Part shown: piece after piece, positions 1 to 12,173 of the stretch | How positions within the stretch are numbered: the stretch's first letter is position 1 | How the letters are laid out: each line of letters opens with the position of its first letter | NCBI RefSeq assembly: GCF_004337985.1 | Contig: NC_043743.1 | Location: 3,674,580-3,738,579, forward strand | Source: Pyricularia pennisetigena | Lineage: Eukaryota > Ascomycota > Sordariomycetes > Magnaporthales > Pyriculariaceae | DNA length: 64,000 bases | Reading direction: 5' to 3' | Notes under the pieces: generated by a model | Told to the model about the DNA's origin: nothing | Database searches by the model: none | The model's input: the letters and a program-made list of their open reading frames with translations, nothing else | Position numbers and translations under genes: made by a program

Positions 1-2436
1 GTTTTTGGCTTATTGTTTGTTTTTCGTCCTCATATTTGTGGCAGCGGGAATATTCACGGCCGGCTTTTGGCGTGTGAAAGGAACACTTGGGGGCCAGTAT
101 ATTGCGGAGAAATGGGTTGGAAGTTTTGTTTTCGGGTTGTACACAATTGAGCGTCAAAGGTCTTTTTTTTTCAAAGTGAAAATGATTCCCAGTGAAATCA
201 TGGCGTGCATTTGGGTTTTAGGTCAAAAGATTAAGCTCGCAGACTCGAAAATCGGTAGGAATTTCTTATCCATGATGTATAAGTGGAAACATCGAGATGG
301 GCTATACAGCCAAGCGAACTTTCTTGTGTGCAACTTTGATGCAACAGATTCTGTAGCTGGATGAATGAATTCGACCATGACAGCTGGCCGTTGGTGATGA
401 TGAATAGAATGGTTCCCGGGGGGACTTGTAGTTTTGCCATGTTTGTTTATACCCTCAGTGAGGTTCAGATAAGCTTCGGACGCCCAAACATGCCTTGAAT
501 GACGTTTCAGGCCACACTTATATATGGGGTGTATTAAGTCATCAATCTCAAACGAACTACAGGGGAAGAAGAAAGAATAGCAACACAAAGACACCTTACC
601 CAGCCAAGCACATAGAGTGAACCCTCTCTTTTTTGGCTGCCATGTACTTTGTCTGAAGAAGGGGACTTCATATATATCCCGGCGCGGCTAAATTGGCAAA
701 CACAACAGTTCGCCCTGCTGCTAGGCCGTCGGGGGCGAAGCGCATTGAAACCCACCTCCCCCAACCTTGTCACTTGGATCATTAACAACCCTTGATTTTG
801 TAAGCTCAAGTCAATGTTGGTTTTTTTTTTTTTTTTTTTATAAATTCCTGGTATCTTTTTTGGGGGTTCAACACCCTTGAAGCATCTTGGTCGCCGACGC
901 CCTCTGATGAAATCCTCTGCGGCTTGACTTCTCCCACGACTTTTGGCCGTCGATTCACTGCATATCAAAATGGAGATTAAGGAAGAAAAAAAAGCAGACA
1001 AAGAAAAGAAAAAGCAAAACGGCCCAAGCTGGCGGTGGAAATAAGCTTTTGTTCGTGCCAGTTCCAGAACACCCTCCCCCCACGTAAATATGGCGCCCAA
1101 AAACCCACGGCCTTCGTCCTTCATAAAAGAAAAGCAATATTCCAGTCCATTCCCGCCTGCATGTCACGATTTCGCGGCCAAATATCCTCTCTCAGGCATA
1201 AAAGAAAGCCTCCCAAAAAGCCATGAATACGCCAGGGCTCACGATAGCTTTGCTTGTCGCTTGACCTCATTTTTTGTGACAGCTAATTCAGCTGTTTGTT
1301 GCTGGTCAAGTGCAGAAACGTATTTGGCCAGTGAAGCGGTCAGAAAGAAGTTGGTATTATATAAGTGACTGCCGCAGCCAGAGGCGGATACAAGATGGGA
1401 AAACATGAACAAGGACAGGTCAAGAATTCTTCAGAAATCCCGTAAGCCTGTGCTTCGGAATCAAAGGGACGAAATCCGGTATACATGTTCTCGAACCATC
1501 AGACCAAAGCCAAGACGCATCCAGCATGTCAGGCTGACCTAGATAGGCTTTGCCCCTGAAATATGTCAGTTGAGGAAATCAGTCGAGAATCTACCCAGTC
1601 ATGTTACTCCTCCCTTTTGCAACCCAAATGAAACCTGTTCATCCCTCTTTGAGCCTAAGACACACGGTTGTTTGCCAAGCAGTCAATTTAAAACTTGTTT
1701 ATACAAGTGTTGAAATTAGATGTATTGAGCCATTTATTCAAGCGGGAGGGATTCGTCGGCTTCGGTCTATACAAACATGATGTGACTCCACGCTGGGCTC
1801 CATCCTCCTCGGGACAAGGGACAGCAAGCCAAATTAGTTATGCTCTCCACCAGTCTGAGCTCAAAATTGATCTTGAGATGTATTTTCTGGTATCGAGGAT
1901 GGCATAGAGAGAAAGAAAAAGAAAAAAAAAAGAAACAAGACGGTGCAAGAGGCTAATATAGCATAGACTGGCAACTCATCCCGGAATTCAAGCAATGCTC
2001 GCGTCGACAATCCTTGTCTTGTCACCAACAATCAGACATATAAGAGCTTTCAAACCACAAAAGCCCTACTGCGCTGGCCGAAACGCAAAAGTGAATCATT
2101 AACTATATAAGTAATGTTGACATGTAGCCCCCCCAAAAAAAGGTATCAAATTAAATATAAAGGACCTAACAGACGTTCCGAGGCATTGCGGAATGGTAGG
2201 TAGGTGAGGCAGATAGACACATTGGGCGGTGAAGAGGGGATATGTAGGTTATGTAGGTAGCGGAAGGCGAATTTAACCATGCCCCAAGGTAAAAAGTCTT
2301 CCAAGCTCTGATGAGATTATTGTTCGTGACATTCGTATACGCAGATGAAAAATAATATGTCTAGAGAAGATAGGATAGGGGTACAAGATGTTGCGAGGAG
2401 GACAACCATGCTAGCATTCCCAATGACTGCGAGTCA
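1..2436. other. Region without a recognised gene
   Basis: Short open frames occur on both strands, but none has a recognisable protein motif, a convincing start or fungal splice sites linking it to neighbours. The stretch holds a T-rich run near 820-839, an A/G-rich run near 1910-1935 and a short GGTA repeat near 2207. The end nearest 2436 is probably the 3' untranslated and terminator region of the minus-strand MAPKKK gene. Confidence 0.5.
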
Positions 2437-5400
2437 TCAGTAGTACCCATCACTACTCGCACCGCCACCTTTGCTGGATGTGGGATTGGGAGTGTTCTGG
2501 GCGCTCGACGAGCTTGTGTCGCTTGGTGTCGGAGGCTGCTGTGGCACGATGCGGTCGCGGATGGTCATGATCCATTTATGATGCAACAGCTCCAGAGCCG
2601 TGGCTCGCTTTGAACTATCGCGTGCAAAGCAGCACTTGAGGAAATCGATACCCTCGGGGCTGAGCTGGTCGGGCGTCGGCAGCTGCGGTGGGTTACCCTG
2701 CGCAATGTTGTACATGATGGCCCACTCGTTGTCCAAGTTGGCCCACGGGCGGCGCCCAGTTGCCATCTCGAGGATCACGCAACCGAGCGACCAGACGTCG
2801 ACCGCGCCAAAGTGGCCAGAGTTTTCTCCCTTGATCACCTCGGGCGACATGTACATGGGGGTACCAGTCATGGACTTGTTAGGTTTGCTCGCCGTTGACA
2901 TGAGGTCTTGGTTGGCGAGCGTCCGGCCTTGGCGGGCGATGACCTTGGCGGCGCCAAAATCGACGTACTTGATGATGCCATTGTGGTCTAGAAGTATGTT
3001 TTCGGGCTTGATGTCACGGTGCGCAATCTTGATCTCGTGCAGGTACGCCAGACCCTCCAGCAACTGGAGTGCGTATACCATAATGACCGACTCGTCCTCA
3101 ATCCGCCCATGCTCTAGCAAGCTAGCCAGCGATCCGCCCGAGCAAAACTCCATGAAGATGTAGACACGGTCGCGGTGCACCTCGATGCCGTAGTATGACA
3201 CGACATTGGGGTGGTCGACCGACTCCAGCACCCGCATCTCGTCCTTGATGGCGCCTGTGATGGACGGGATGAGTTTTGGATCCTGGAGCCTGATCTCCTT
3301 GACTGCCATGAGATGACCCGTGTCGAGGTTCATAGCAGCGTAGACGTTGCCAAATGTACCACCTCCCACAAAGTGTCCCTGTTGCCAGCGCATGGTGAAA
3401 TTGGTCGCCGTCGATGAGAGGTAGGCCAGTGACCTGTCCACCTCGTTGGACACCTCAAGAACCCGCCCGAGAGCGGACCGTTCAAGCGCTATCTCTTTGC
3501 GAGCCTCGTCGATAAGGTTGAGCTCTGAGAGCCTGTGGTTCCGTACGTAGCGAATTGCTTCTTGGTCGTCCATCATGTTGTGGTCCATGCGCCTCATTTG
3601 TCCTACCATGGCCTCCAGCTTGAGCTTCTCGGCCTGTGCAGCCACTGTGGACCGAGCGCCCATGATGTCGAAATGGGAGATCAGGAGTGACATGCAGCCG
3701 GCGACCTTTAACCTCAGCTTGACAAACTCTGCCTCGCCTAGCGCCAAGATATGCCGCCCGCGTGTCATGACCATAGCAAATTCCAGAGCCAACACCGCCC
3801 ATTTGAAGGCCTTGCGGTCCGACGACTGGCAGTCATCGCAGACGAAGCCGACCCAGTCAAGCGCAAGCTTGGTCAACTTGATGTTGTTCATCTGTCTTCG
3901 GTTACTGTCCAGATAGAGCAACGACCGCTGACCAAACTCTGTGGCGAAGATGAAGCAGGTCTGAATAAGATCCTGTAGACCAAGGCCTTTTGTATTGTTA
4001 CGTATAATCTCGACGCTGTCCATGAACGTGTTCGACAACTTATATTGAACCTTGCGGATCTCCATGAGTCGTGCATTGACCTTTGGCAGGTTGGATCGTT
4101 GCTCTATGAGCAGGTCGAGGTGCATCTCAATGGTGGCAAGGAAATGCTGCTTGGCGTTGGACAGTCGTGACTGTGAGCCACCTGCAATCAACCGAAGATG
4201 ACCCATCTTGAGCTCGACAGGTTCCTCGCGTACTGAAAGTTGGATCTTGGGTCCCCACCATCCAATCTGTCCCTCGGGCCGCATGATGAGGATGTAGGGG
4301 TTCGTAGCATCCTGCACTATCTCATCGTACGCCGTAGTGCCAATCAGGGACTGGATCTCGGATTCCCTGTTGGCAAGCGAAGGCGAGGCAATAACAAGCA
4401 AGCCTTCATGTTCAAGGCTTCCCGTGTATACCTGGAAATGGCCCGTCTCTTGCAGGCGCAGGAAGAATTCCTGCATCTTGTCAGGCCGAAAGTTGATGCT
4501 AAAGTCGGCAGCGTTCTCATAGTTGTCGTTGAGCATTCGCGAGAAACGTTGCAGCATTCTCTGGCGCACACGGACTGACTCGAGAACCTGCTTGTAACGC
4601 TTGCTCATCTCGGCTGGAGTCTCCTTCGGCCTGCGCTGGAGCTCCTTCTCAAACGTGATGGCCAACCTGTTCAGTGTCTTGTAGGTCAAGGAACTGAACT
4701 GTTCCGCCACCTCGATGTCGCCGCGGTACAGATGACTGGCAATCTCGTTTGCAAAGCCCCACTCCTGGAACAGCAGCTCGGCCTCCTTGAAAGTGTTCTT
4801 GTTGCCACCCAGCTTCCAGTTCAGCATTTTGAAGTAGTACTTAAGTGCGTCAAGTACGACCTGGTCGAACGACTCGTCGATGCACGGAGGAAGCTCCCAG
4901 CCAGGTTGGGGCTCTGAGAGCTTGACGGCCTCCTGCTTTATGCGGATGGCCAGCTTGAGCAAGGTCTGAAATTGGGCAATCATGTTGTCCTGCATCATGG
5001 GGTTTTGCTGGGCCGACTCCTTCATGCGCTTTGTGTAGGCCAGTCGTACCTTGATGATTTCCTCGATAAGGCGTGCTGGGAAACCAAGCAACATCAGCAG
5101 CTCGTCCATATCCAGCGACATTTGTCTCTTCTTGAAGACTTCGTGTTGCTCGACAAGGGCCTCTTTGGCCTTTTCGATGGTTTTGCCGACCCTGTGAAGC
5201 ATTCCGTTCCTTCGGCTTTTCCTGTCGCCCTCGTCCTCTTCGTGGTCGTGTAGTGATTTCAGGCCCTCTTCTTTCATGAGCCGGTCCATGAATGACGACT
5301 CATCCGAGAGCCCGTGGTGGCCATTCGGAGATTTTTCCCTTGCACGCGTGAAATCAAGCTCATGGTTGCCCACCCAGTTTCTCAGAATCATGAGCTCGGT

Positions 5401-6606
5401 GTTTATCAAGTAGTTGATATTGGACCATGTGTACACGGCGTCGCAAGCCTCCTGAAATCGCTCCGTGTTGGCAGATGTATGAACAGCGAGCAGGGCGCTC
5501 CGGGTGGGATACTGCCCCTCGATCTTGTCGATTTTTTCGAGAACCTCGGCGATTTGTTCTGCCGCCGACTTGCCGGCTGTGGACTCGCCTTTGACGCTGA
5601 AGTCAATGACTTCGTCGATCATCCTGGCCAGAGTGGCCCTAGTCTCCTCAACCATACGCCGCTGCACACTGAGGTGACGGCCACATACACGAGCGCGGAT
5701 ACCCATCCATAGTTCTGCTCCGCGTTGTAACTTGCCGAGATCCTCTCCGGTGCCGGCGATCAAACGTTTCTTCTCTTGCCTGACGACATCACCAGTCAGC
5801 ACAGCCTCGAGCATTCCATGCCACTCGAGCCTTTCCCGGCTTGCAGGGTCTTTGAGTTCCTCCTCGCTCGGGGCGGTGTCTTCATTGCCGTCGATCATGA
5901 TGACGTTTTGGTCGTAGGCGTCGTCATATGGCGCCTCGGATGATGGTGTTTCTCCCTCAGAATCCGAGTCAGGGTAGCCATCCCCGCTGCTGGCACCGAG
6001 TTGGCTTCCATTTGAGTAAGATACAAAGTAATCACCGCCGTAGTGTTGCGCACGGAGACTGCGGACGTATTCTTTTTCTTGTTGGCCATAACCGTTGCGC
6101 ATTCTAGATGAATTCCGAAGATCAGAGGTAGAGGTGTGGAGGTAGGAGGGCGTCTGTTGCGCCGTGGGTTTCCTTAGGGGTTGGTATGTGTTGGAGGGTG
6201 TTCTTGCGGGGCCCATCGGCCGTTGTGCTGCCCTCGGAGTTGCTCCGCCGTTGGTGTAACCGGCTGGTGTGGACTCTCCGCCCGAGTTGCGGTGACTCCG
6301 GGAGGATCCGTTGGTTGCGAGCGATACGTGCGAGCCGCCGTGGCCGGAGACGTCAACGTATCTGGTAAGGGAACCCATCTCGTCCGGCGTCTCGACCATG
6401 TGGTGCAGGTCGGGGCTGGACAACTCGCTGGGCAAATGCGAGCTGCTCGAATCAGCGCCAAGGACGAAAGGCCGCATCGGCCTTTCATCCTCGCCCTGGG
6501 AGAAGCGTACGGCGCGTGGGGAGGTTTCGGTCGACATGGTCGCCTTTGTCGGGATCTGACCGGGCTGAAAGGGGGGAACTTGTGACCCCGAGTGGATTGC
6601 GGCCAT
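2437..6606 (-). CDS. SSK2: MAP kinase kinase kinase of the osmotic-stress (HOG) pathway, Ssk2/SskB/Wis4 type
   Basis: A single uninterrupted 1389-residue frame. The protein kinase domain is at the C terminus, roughly residues 1070-1348. It shows the glycine-rich loop GGGTFGNVY, the VAIK-type lysine in MAVKEI, the catalytic HRDIKPEN, a DFG in VDFGAAK, and an MTGTPMYMSPE activation segment. The N-terminal 250 residues are Ser/Pro-rich and look disordered, followed by a long helical regulatory region typical of Ssk2/Wis4 kinases. In this family the kinase receives signals from the Ssk1 response regulator and phosphorylates the Pbs2-type MAPKK, so a cytoplasmic role in osmotic and fungicide response is expected. 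The length fits fungal orthologues. An in-frame Met at residue 24 is an alternative start. Kinase class is certain and assignment to the Ssk2 group is strong. Confidence 0.95.
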   Translation of the reverse strand: MAAIHSGSQVPPFQPGQIPTKATMSTETSPRAVRFSQGEDERPMRPFVLGADSSSSHLPSELSSPDLHHMVETPDEMGSLTRYVDVSGHGGSHVSLATNGSSRSHRNSGGESTPAGYTNGGATPRAAQRPMGPARTPSNTYQPLRKPTAQQTPSYLHTSTSDLRNSSRMRNGYGQQEKEYVRSLRAQHYGGDYFVSYSNGSQLGASSGDGYPDSDSEGETPSSEAPYDDAYDQNVIMIDGNEDTAPSEEELKDPASRERLEWHGMLEAVLTGDVVRQEKKRLIAGTGEDLGKLQRGAELWMGIRARVCGRHLSVQRRMVEETRATLARMIDEVIDFSVKGESTAGKSAAEQIAEVLEKIDKIEGQYPTRSALLAVHTSANTERFQEACDAVYTWSNINYLINTELMILRNWVGNHELDFTRAREKSPNGHHGLSDESSFMDRLMKEEGLKSLHDHEEDEGDRKSRRNGMLHRVGKTIEKAKEALVEQHEVFKKRQMSLDMDELLMLLGFPARLIEEIIKVRLAYTKRMKESAQQNPMMQDNMIAQFQTLLKLAIRIKQEAVKLSEPQPGWELPPCIDESFDQVVLDALKYYFKMLNWKLGGNKNTFKEAELLFQEWGFANEIASHLYRGDIEVAEQFSSLTYKTLNRLAITFEKELQRRPKETPAEMSKRYKQVLESVRVRQRMLQRFSRMLNDNYENAADFSINFRPDKMQEFFLRLQETGHFQVYTGSLEHEGLLVIASPSLANRESEIQSLIGTTAYDEIVQDATNPYILIMRPEGQIGWWGPKIQLSVREEPVELKMGHLRLIAGGSQSRLSNAKQHFLATIEMHLDLLIEQRSNLPKVNARLMEIRKVQYKLSNTFMDSVEIIRNNTKGLGLQDLIQTCFIFATEFGQRSLLYLDSNRRQMNNIKLTKLALDWVGFVCDDCQSSDRKAFKWAVLALEFAMVMTRGRHILALGEAEFVKLRLKVAGCMSLLISHFDIMGARSTVAAQAEKLKLEAMVGQMRRMDHNMMDDQEAIRYVRNHRLSELNLIDEARKEIALERSALGRVLEVSNEVDRSLAYLSSTATNFTMRWQQGHFVGGGTFGNVYAAMNLDTGHLMAVKEIRLQDPKLIPSITGAIKDEMRVLESVDHPNVVSYYGIEVHRDRVYIFMEFCSGGSLASLLEHGRIEDESVIMVYALQLLEGLAYLHEIKIAHRDIKPENILLDHNGIIKYVDFGAAKVIARQGRTLANQDLMSTASKPNKSMTGTPMYMSPEVIKGENSGHFGAVDVWSLGCVILEMATGRRPWANLDNEWAIMYNIAQGNPPQLPTPDQLSPEGIDFLKCCFARDSSKRATALELLHHKWIMTIRDRIVPQQPPTPSDTSSSSAQNTPNPTSSKGGGASSDGYY

Positions 6607-7966
6607 CGAGGGGCGCGCAAAGCCACCGGGTCGAAGATGAGTTGTGGCGGTGTCGGTTTGACCCTAGGACCTTCACCAGGTGAATGTCAAGATGCTTTCG
6701 GAAAGCATTGAGGGCAGTGTCGGCTTATCGTGGAGAAGGTTGCGGGGGCTCTATTTTGCAGTCGAGATTGATGACGGTGGTTGGCAACACAGTTGGACGG
6801 CCGACTGCGATGATGTCGAAATGGCGAATTCAATCAGTCACTTCAGCCAGTCGAAGCCACAGCGAAAGTTTGTAGATGTGTTGTTTGTTGCACAGTAGTA
6901 CACGCGACCGAGCAAGTCTGATAGTAAACAACCAAAAAAAAAAAAAAAAAAGCCGCAATAATGCTCCAGCGCAAAATTGTATTCTTTGAATCGAGATTTC
7001 GGATTGTGGCGTATGGGATTGGCCCACGAGGATTCGTCGAGCTGGTTGCAGCAGCTGGAGCTTCGTCGTATATCTCTTACTGATTAGGTACTGAAGGGGC
7101 GTTCGTTGGGTTCTCCAGGTGGTGCGACACAGCCGAAAGATTGGAGGAAGGTGTGCGGAGGTTGGACTAAGGCGCGCTGCGACACGGGCCAGTTCTGCCG
7201 GGCGCCAGTTAAAACGGCCCAAATCCCAAGTTGGAGCCGCAATTCAATGTCCTTTCCTCCGATCCCGTCCTCAAACGCGATCCTCAGCCACATGACATGT
7301 ATCCACGCATCGGTAGACAAGCAGACAAACACACCTACCAAATATTAACTACCCTACACCTATCTGAAATCGGCATGGTGAGTAATTTCCAAACAATTTC
7401 GGGACTCTTTTTGATCCCTTTTTTTTTTTGTTGTTTGCCTCCTTCCTCTATCGCCCAATGATTGGATTCAACATTGCACTCTGCCTCAACAGAATAGTTA
7501 ATTACATCCACTCCAAAGCATGGAGTAACAATCGTCATCATCTTGACATCTTGACATCGAGATTATCTGATTAGCATGCAAGGCATCGAGTGTCTTTGTT
7601 CAGACCCAACCACTCCGAAACTCCTATCTCTTATCGACCGGTCTACAAGAAGAAAAAGAAAAAGAGCCAGTGAAAATCTATCAGTCCCAAAACTCTCCCG
7701 TACCACAAGTCTTGGCTACAAAAAGTACTAGCCCCGCCCTCCGACAGTTGAAGGCTGCCCGCCGCTAAAGCCCCAAGCCACCACCACTCCCTAGCCAAGC
7801 TTACGCCAGCTCCCTAGGCCAGGTGACGATCACTAATACTCCGGAATACTCCTAGTGACCGATGGGGTATCTAGACTGATACACTGTGGATCGGGGCATT
7901 TTAACCCCCCTTCCAAAATGTTACCTATGATTGACCCATATCGTGTTTGGCCACACTGATGCTTGT
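6607..7966. other. Intergenic: MAPKKK upstream region and 3' flank of next gene
   Basis: No gene is recognised. The part next to 6607 must contain the promoter and 5' leader of the MAPKKK gene. An A tract lies near 6933-6951, a T run near 7420, and a CATCTTGA-type direct repeat near 7540-7560. Small open frames here are not supported by motifs. Confidence 0.5.
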
Positions 7967-9033
7967 TCAAAACTGCGTCAAGGGTCTGTCAAAACCCTGC
8001 TCGCTCATGAACGGCTTCAGCTTGACCTCCTCGGGGACAGGGTCCGGGAAGCCCAGGACAGCCAACTCGCCCGTGGCAGGGTGGTCTCCCGGAAAGCAGT
8101 CGGAGACGCAAACGTCAGGCGGCGCGGCGACCTCCACCGAGTCCTCACCCGTCACCATACCCATTCGGCCGCCGCTGGCGACATCCCAGATGCTCATGCC
8201 GCCGCAGTAATCCCTGGTCTCGCCACCGATGCCCAGGTTGTTGGAGAAGTCAGGCCCGCACTCGGGCTGCGGCAGCCGGGAGGCGACCTGGGCACTGTCG
8301 CGCAGCACCATCTTGGGACGGTCCGTGGCGCCGATGTTGACCCGAGGCCTGACCTGAATGCAGGCCTCGGCAGCGGGGCCCGCCTCGGAAACGCACTCGG
8401 AGCCCAGGAACTTGCCCAGGTTGCTGCGGAAGATGGGGTTGTCGTACTGGAAGGCGCCGTCAGCTAGGGTGTGGAGGATTCGGGTGCTGGTGTTGTCGGC
8501 GCGTTCGGGTTCCATCTGGAAGATGCCACCTTGGGCGCAGTCCTTGGCAGTAATCGTCATGGACACGCCGTTTCCTGTGCGGGAGATCTTGAGGACTTCT
8601 TCCTTGATCTCGAGTGAGATCTTGGACGTCAAGTTGGCTCCGCGGTGGTCGGGGACTTTTGAGGCGAAGATGGTCGTGTACTTGCCGCCCGTCATGTCCC
8701 CAACGTTCTCTTTACCTAGCCACGCATAGTTGTAGATGGCGAAGTTAACGGGGTCGATCATGAACTCGACGAACTGTATGTCCTCGAGTCAGCTCTCAAA
8801 AGTCTTCGCAATCTCTGTTCTTTGATTAGAGTAGTGACTCTTACCTGTCCTTGGACTTTGAAGTCACCCGAAGGGGCATCGACCTCTCCTCGGAATCTGT
8901 CGTTGCCACCGGTTTGGCCCAGTGTCAACCAGCTTCCGCCTTCACAGAACTTACTGCTGGCGCCGGAAACGGGTGCCGGCCCGGCCAATAAGCCAACGAG
9001 AGCCGCAGCAGTGAGAGAAGCAGTCCGTAGCAT
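7967..9033 (-). CDS. Predicted secreted protein of unknown function (331 aa)
   Basis: Two exons, complement of 7967-8773 and 8845-9033, joined at a 71-nt phase-0 intron (GTAAGA..CAG). The chosen start gives a classic signal peptide: Met, a positively charged Arg at residue 3, then a hydrophobic core ending in PAPVSG at about residue 24. An in-frame Met eight codons upstream is less signal-like. The mature protein has about eight cysteines, spaced so that disulfides are plausible, and an N-glycosylation sequon in GANLTS. I recognise no catalytic motif or named domain. The family looks like a conserved secreted ascomycete protein, but that is an impression and not a search result. Cell wall, extracellular or effector roles are all possible. 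Confidence 0.75.
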
Positions 9034-11505
9034 CTTGTTGGTTGGTGAAAGATACAAAGACTGGAAGGTTGTCTGGCTAGGTGACTAATGTCTTGGTTCG
9101 CTGCTGCTATGTCCTGGCTATTTCTTTCAAGTGACAAGTGGGAGAAAGTAGGTGTTATATGTTATACACCTAGCCCCCAACTCGAAGCTGGGAGTTCAAC
9201 CACTGCGCCTACGGCGGTGGTCGAACATGGTTGTGTTGTTTGGCGGCCATCCTGAGGATCAGATTGGTAAGGCTCCTTGCCAATATCTTACATCGCCAGT
9301 CGTCTATTCCTTCCCCCTTCTTTCCTCGGTCCCTCCGTTTTTTCTCATTGCAAAAGACGTGAAGTTTACCAGGTGTGCAACCCATGATTCCTTTGGAAAG
9401 AATGCTGCGTTGCTACTCACGCTTGGTTGCATCCCAACGCCAAGACGCGCTGTGGCTGCAGGGCCCCTCGTGGGAGAGGGGGAGGCCATCAAATCGAACC
9501 CCCGTCATGTGAAGCTTGCTTATTCTTGACATTCTTGGCTTTCCAGGCCGCTGGGAATACTGATGTCAATATGGCATGATTTCCCAACGCGGGTGCCATG
9601 GGCTATATGTTTGTTTCAACGTCATGTCGATTCTACATGGGAATGTGCAGAGAAATCGGTTCTTGGGCCAGGCAAGCAACTTGTACTTTCCCATGAATAC
9701 GTTCCTTGTTTTGGGCGAGCTCCTGGAACCCGGGCGGATCGCATCTGAGCTGCATCGTAGCACGCCTCCTCCCGCCGACTAGCGATCTCTGACTGTTAGT
9801 GATCACCAGGTGGAGAAGCATCAGACCTAGACCTAGACTTGGTCTTGATGTGACAGTTGTGCCCGACAGAATCTGAAGGCCGACGCGAGGACGTATTTGT
9901 GCGGCGAACCAAAATCAAGGATCGCATCTGGCCTTTAAAAAATGGAGCCGCAGGGGTTTGTCTTATCGTGGCGACTTGTTCATTGTTCAAAGTACCGAAA
10001 GTCCAGACCCCGAAACTAAGCCTGCCCACCAATAAACCAATAAGCACCCTGCATGAGATACCGGTGTTGTTTGTGTAGTACTGTAGTCTCTGTCGTATAG
10101 GTGGGGTCCACATGCCTCACCCGGAAATACACTCTGGTCAAGCAATAATGCTAATTTTCAAGCTTTAATAATTTTGTTTGCCTTGTAGCCAAAAATACGA
10201 GCCCTGGTTTCCAGACCGCTTGCGGCGCTTGTCGAAATAAACAAAGCGAAAAAAAAAAAAGACACCCATCACCGCGTTACTCCGGATTTACCGAACAAAT
10301 GAGATCCCCACTATTTCCCAGCTTGATTTACCAGGGAAACAGCATCACGAACCATCGGCCCGTCGACTGGGAATATCGTTGAAGTGGCTTCGGTCATAAT
10401 ACTCATCCAAGCAGGTGAAGCATGATTTAATATGTAGAGCAGCAGCAAAGCGACGCAAACCTGAAAGTTTTCGTGACATGCAATTTACTCCATGAAGGGA
10501 TATAGCTGCGTCTATGCTCGTTCAAAACCGTGCTTCCCTGGGTATCATCGGACTGCTGCAACCCGTGGGGGTTTGTTCCATCAAGGGTTCACTCTCAGGG
10601 ACAAGCGCAACGATGAGAGATAGGAGAAAAATCTCTACGCTCAGCCTCGGGGTTCGCCCACCGGCATGCTTGGTAATAGATGCAACTCCAAGTAAGCTCG
10701 CAGAGCCTTAGCGGCCGTCTCTGTGCTGTCAACCCTCCAGGGGCTAGACTTGCATAGATTCGCAGCAATCTCCACCAGGCGTATCTCCATCTAACTGCTG
10801 CAGTCACTTCCAAGGAAACGGCTGGTGGGGATCAAGCGTTGTGTTCAAGAAAGGAAGGTCGTCAATGACAAAAGAAGGTTTCTTTCATCGTCAGGGCCTG
10901 CATCCCTGAAAATAATCATCTCGTAGTGCCGGTTCGACTTTCCTAAGCGTCTGCATGCTGCCCACCATCATCTCCCCTTGTTCAAGAAGACAAAAGATAA
11001 GTTCCCAATGTTCTCGATACGCAGAGAAGAAATTGTTGTATGAGCGCGGTCCAAAACGGAATCGGACATTGGTAAGGATTACGAGGTATCGACGCAGAGC
11101 AATTCCATCAGACTCCAGCAAGTGACAACAGCAGACTAGTGGTCGAGGTGCATCAACGGCTGGATTCTCGTGCCCTGATTAGCGACGCAAATATCACCTG
11201 CATGCAAATGACCAAGCAATGGCATGTATGGGTCTCTTCGCCCCTCCTGACCTACAAAATGAATGCAATGCATCTTGTGATTTTCTCCAAAGACATAAAT
11301 CTGTTTTGTCGTGACAGCAGGTGTTTGGGTCAGCTTGGCACACATTAGTCTGTGGGGGTATTTGCAGCCCCTTGATGACGAGGTTAGCTTCAAAGATACA
11401 GCCTTGAGCACTTCAAGGCAGCATGTTGAGGTATACACATACACCTAGAACAACAACCCTAGATAAGCGGAAGCAAAGGATCCCAAAACCCTCCCTTCCG
11501 GGACA
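9034..11505. other. Region without a recognised gene
   Basis: About 2.5 kb between two minus-strand genes. Several short frames of 60-130 codons exist, but none shows a family motif. The segment near 9034-9150 is presumably the promoter of the secreted-protein gene, and the part near 11400-11505 the 3' flank of PEX4. An A run lies near 10250. Confidence 0.5.
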
Positions 11506-12173
11506 TCAAGGCCCATCATATCTCCCACCGCCATCCGTGATCCAAAACTCGACCAGCCTGGCAGCCCCAAGGGCATCCCCGGCCCTCACCAGCGCCGCGA
11601 CGTCAACGTTGAGCGGCGAATCCGGCTCAGGCGTCGCGAGTAGCAGCCTTACGGCTCGGACCGTCTCGAGAACGCTGTAGGCTGGCGTCCAAGCCTCCTT
11701 GAGCAGGTCTAAGCACACCTCTCCGTCGGCGAGGTTCACGTTTGCGTGCACCACGGGCGTTACGAAGCGTACCGTCGGCGGGTGAAGCGGATATGTGGGT
11801 GGGATTTTGATCTCGAGAAGCCAGCGGCCAGCTGTTTTTTTTTTTATTGTGTGAATCAGTCAGACTGAACCCGTCTCTGTCAAAACTGGACAACATGGCC
11901 GGTTCCCTGTTCAACTGCCAGTATGCACCTAGTGCACATGTCCATCTCCTTCGAGACCCCTAACGGAAAAGGGATTTTTTTCGACTGCCACTAACCATCA
12001 TAGCCACCCCCTATACCCTTGCCATTGATTACAGCCTCCCATTGCAGCAGCTCCCCTTCGTTCACGGGCCCGAGCCGCTCGACCCCCGTCTCGGATTTCG
12101 CTTCTGCGTGCCACGTCTCGAGCTCCTTGATCAGTCGTCGGGTTGCGGACCGGTCGGACGATTTGGGCGCCAT
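11506..12173 (-). CDS. PEX4: Ubiquitin-conjugating enzyme E2, peroxin-4
   Basis: Two exons, complement of 11506-11831 and 11996-12173, with a 164-nt phase-1 intron (GTTAGT..CAG). Spliced length is 167 residues. The E2 (UBC) fold is clear. An N-terminal helix begins ATRRLIKELETW. After the splice the strand segment GRWLLEIKIPPTYPLHPP follows, then FVTPVVHANVN, which replaces the usual HPN with HAN. The active-site cysteine is in GEVCLDLLKEAW. The RRLIKELETW helix, the RWLLEI segment and the LLKEAWTP sequence match the Pex4 subfamily. In that family the enzyme sits at the peroxisome membrane with Pex22 and mono-ubiquitinates the receptor Pex5 for recycling. The start at 12173 was chosen because MAPKSSDRSATRR resembles the family N terminus. 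Confidence 0.88.

Noticed and set aside
5..364. 119-codon frame at the left edge with hydrophobic start
   Set aside because: It has no ATG at its beginning, contains homopolymer-derived Phe residues and matches no family.
9470..9510. GGTTCGATTT-like sequence on the minus strand resembling a tRNA B box
   Set aside because: No matching A box or cloverleaf within the required distance.
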